Source: Lamellibrachia columna | Taxonomy: Eukaryota; Annelida; Polychaeta; Sabellida; Siboglinidae | Direction of reading: 5' to 3' | NCBI GenBank assembly: GCA_963662155.1 | Contig: OY759272.1 | Span: 45,737,186-45,801,185 of the forward strand | DNA: 64,000 nucleotides | Part shown: one piece after another, positions 63,040-64,000 of the stretch | How positions within the stretch are numbered: position 1 is the first letter of the stretch | Layout of the letters: every line of letters begins with the position of its first letter | Made by a program: the position numbers and the translations under genes | Notes under the pieces: generated by a model | What the model was told of the DNA's origin: nothing | What the model saw: only the letters and a program-made list of their open reading frames with translations | The model's database searches: none

Positions 63040-63960
63040 CCCATGTCCTACTTAAACGTAACGACTCCCAGCTTTCGATACTGCGTAAAGTCCCACCGAC
63101 TTAAAGGTAACGATTCCCCGTCTACGATACGTCATATAGTCCCACCGAACTCAATGCAACTATTCTCCATCTACGATACATCCTACAGTCTTACCGACAT
63201 GAAGGTAACGATTCCCCATCTATGATACGTTCAGCAGTCCCACCAACCTCAATGTAACCATTCCCCAACTATGATACATCCTATCGTCCCATCGACCTCA
63301 AGTTAACGATGTCATGACGACGGCCACATGCAGTGATCACCCACCCTTCTGTTACTCAAGTACAACTATTCAACATGTTTGTGACCCTGTTTTTTTAACA
63401 CAATGATAGTACTGAACCTTCAAAATTAAGATACAGTGTACTATTACGTCCTACAGTCCGACCGACTTAAAGGTAACGATTCCCTGTCTACGATATACCG
63501 TACAGTCCCACCGACTTAAAGATACAGTGTACTATTACGTCCTACAGTCCGACCGACTTAAAGGTAACGATTCCCTGTCTACGATATACCGTACAGTCCG
63601 ACCGACTTAAAGGTAACGATTCCCTGTCTACGATATACCGTACAGTCCGATCGACTTAAAGGTAACGATTCCCTGTCTACGATATACCGTACAGTCCGAC
63701 CGACTTAAAGGTAACGATTCCCTGTCTACGATATACCGTACAGTCCGACCGACTTAAAGGTAACGATTCCCTGTCTACGATATACCGTACAGTCCGACCG
63801 ACTTAAAGGTAACGATTCCCTGTCTACGATATACCGTACAGTCCGACCGACTTAGAGGTAACGATTCCCTGTCTACGATACACCGTACAGTCCGACCGAC
63901 TTAAAGGTAACGATTCCCTGTCTACGATACACCGTACAGTCCCACCGACCTGAAAGTAAC
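63040..63960 (+). repeat. Continuation of the 49-bp minisatellite family, diverged then homogeneous units
   Basis: 63040-63310 holds about 5 diverged units (one reads SIYDTSYSLTDMKVTIP). After about 120 bp of other sequence, 63445-63950 has about 10 units of GATTCCCTGTCTACGATATA then CCGTACAGTCCGACCGACTT. These differ from the first half of the array at fixed positions (CCGACCGAC, ATATACCG). Confidence 0.93.
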
Positions 63961-64000
63961 TTGATCAACCAACATTTGCATGTTGCACTGTTTGTTGTAT

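Overview
This is a 64 kb piece of an animal (metazoan) nuclear genome. The evidence is spliced genes with phase-matched GT-AG introns, extracellular SRCR, ZP, EGF-like and FN3 domains, non-LTR retrotransposons, an animal Mutator-like DNA transposon, and very abundant micro- and minisatellites. Minisatellites whose unit starts at or spans a splice site fit best with a cephalochordate (amphioxus, Branchiostoma-like). From memory, intron-boundary minisatellites have been described there under the name 'mirages'. The host assignment is an inference; no marker gene settles it.

Layout. 1-11.3 kb is gene-poor and holds an (AT)n tract interrupted by a 180-bp hairpin, several decayed LINE fragments, tandem repeats and a broken C2H2 zinc-finger segment. 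11.5-20.7 kb carries a five-exon + strand gene for a small two-pass membrane protein that aligns without gaps to the core of TMEM141; a nearly complete CR1-type LINE lies antisense in its intron 2. 20.7-25.6 kb is intergenic and filled by 39-bp and 41-bp tandem arrays. 25.7-37.2 kb is a ten-exon minus-strand gene for a secreted DMBT1-like protein (signal peptide, SRCR, Thr-rich linker, SRCR, ZP domain). 37.2-40.9 kb is the head-to-head intergenic space. From 40.9 kb to 57.9 kb, thirteen + strand exons encode the ectodomain, membrane span and juxtamembrane part of a receptor (two EGF-like domains, FN3 repeats, a polyarginine furin-type site in the last FN3, TM). It resembles receptor tyrosine phosphatases; the catalytic exons lie beyond the window. 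59.06-63.03 kb is a Mutator-like transposon inserted into the minisatellite that follows the last visible exon.

The main result is that several minisatellites are built from splice junctions. A 57-bp unit (about 25 copies) repeats the 3' end plus 5' splice site of a ZP exon. A 48-bp unit (about 30 copies) repeats the polypyrimidine tract and 3' splice site in front of another ZP exon, with at least ten units open and in frame with that exon. A 49-bp unit (about 24 copies) repeats the 3' end and donor of the receptor's TM exon. A 46-bp unit (3-4 copies) does the same for an FN3 exon and looks like an early stage. Two units related to the 49-bp family also sit in inverted orientation inside a TIR-flanked element in intron 10 of the same gene.

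I assembled all gene models by hand from splice signals, reading-phase continuity and domain recognition. Exon ends are exact where phases agree, but no transcript evidence was available.
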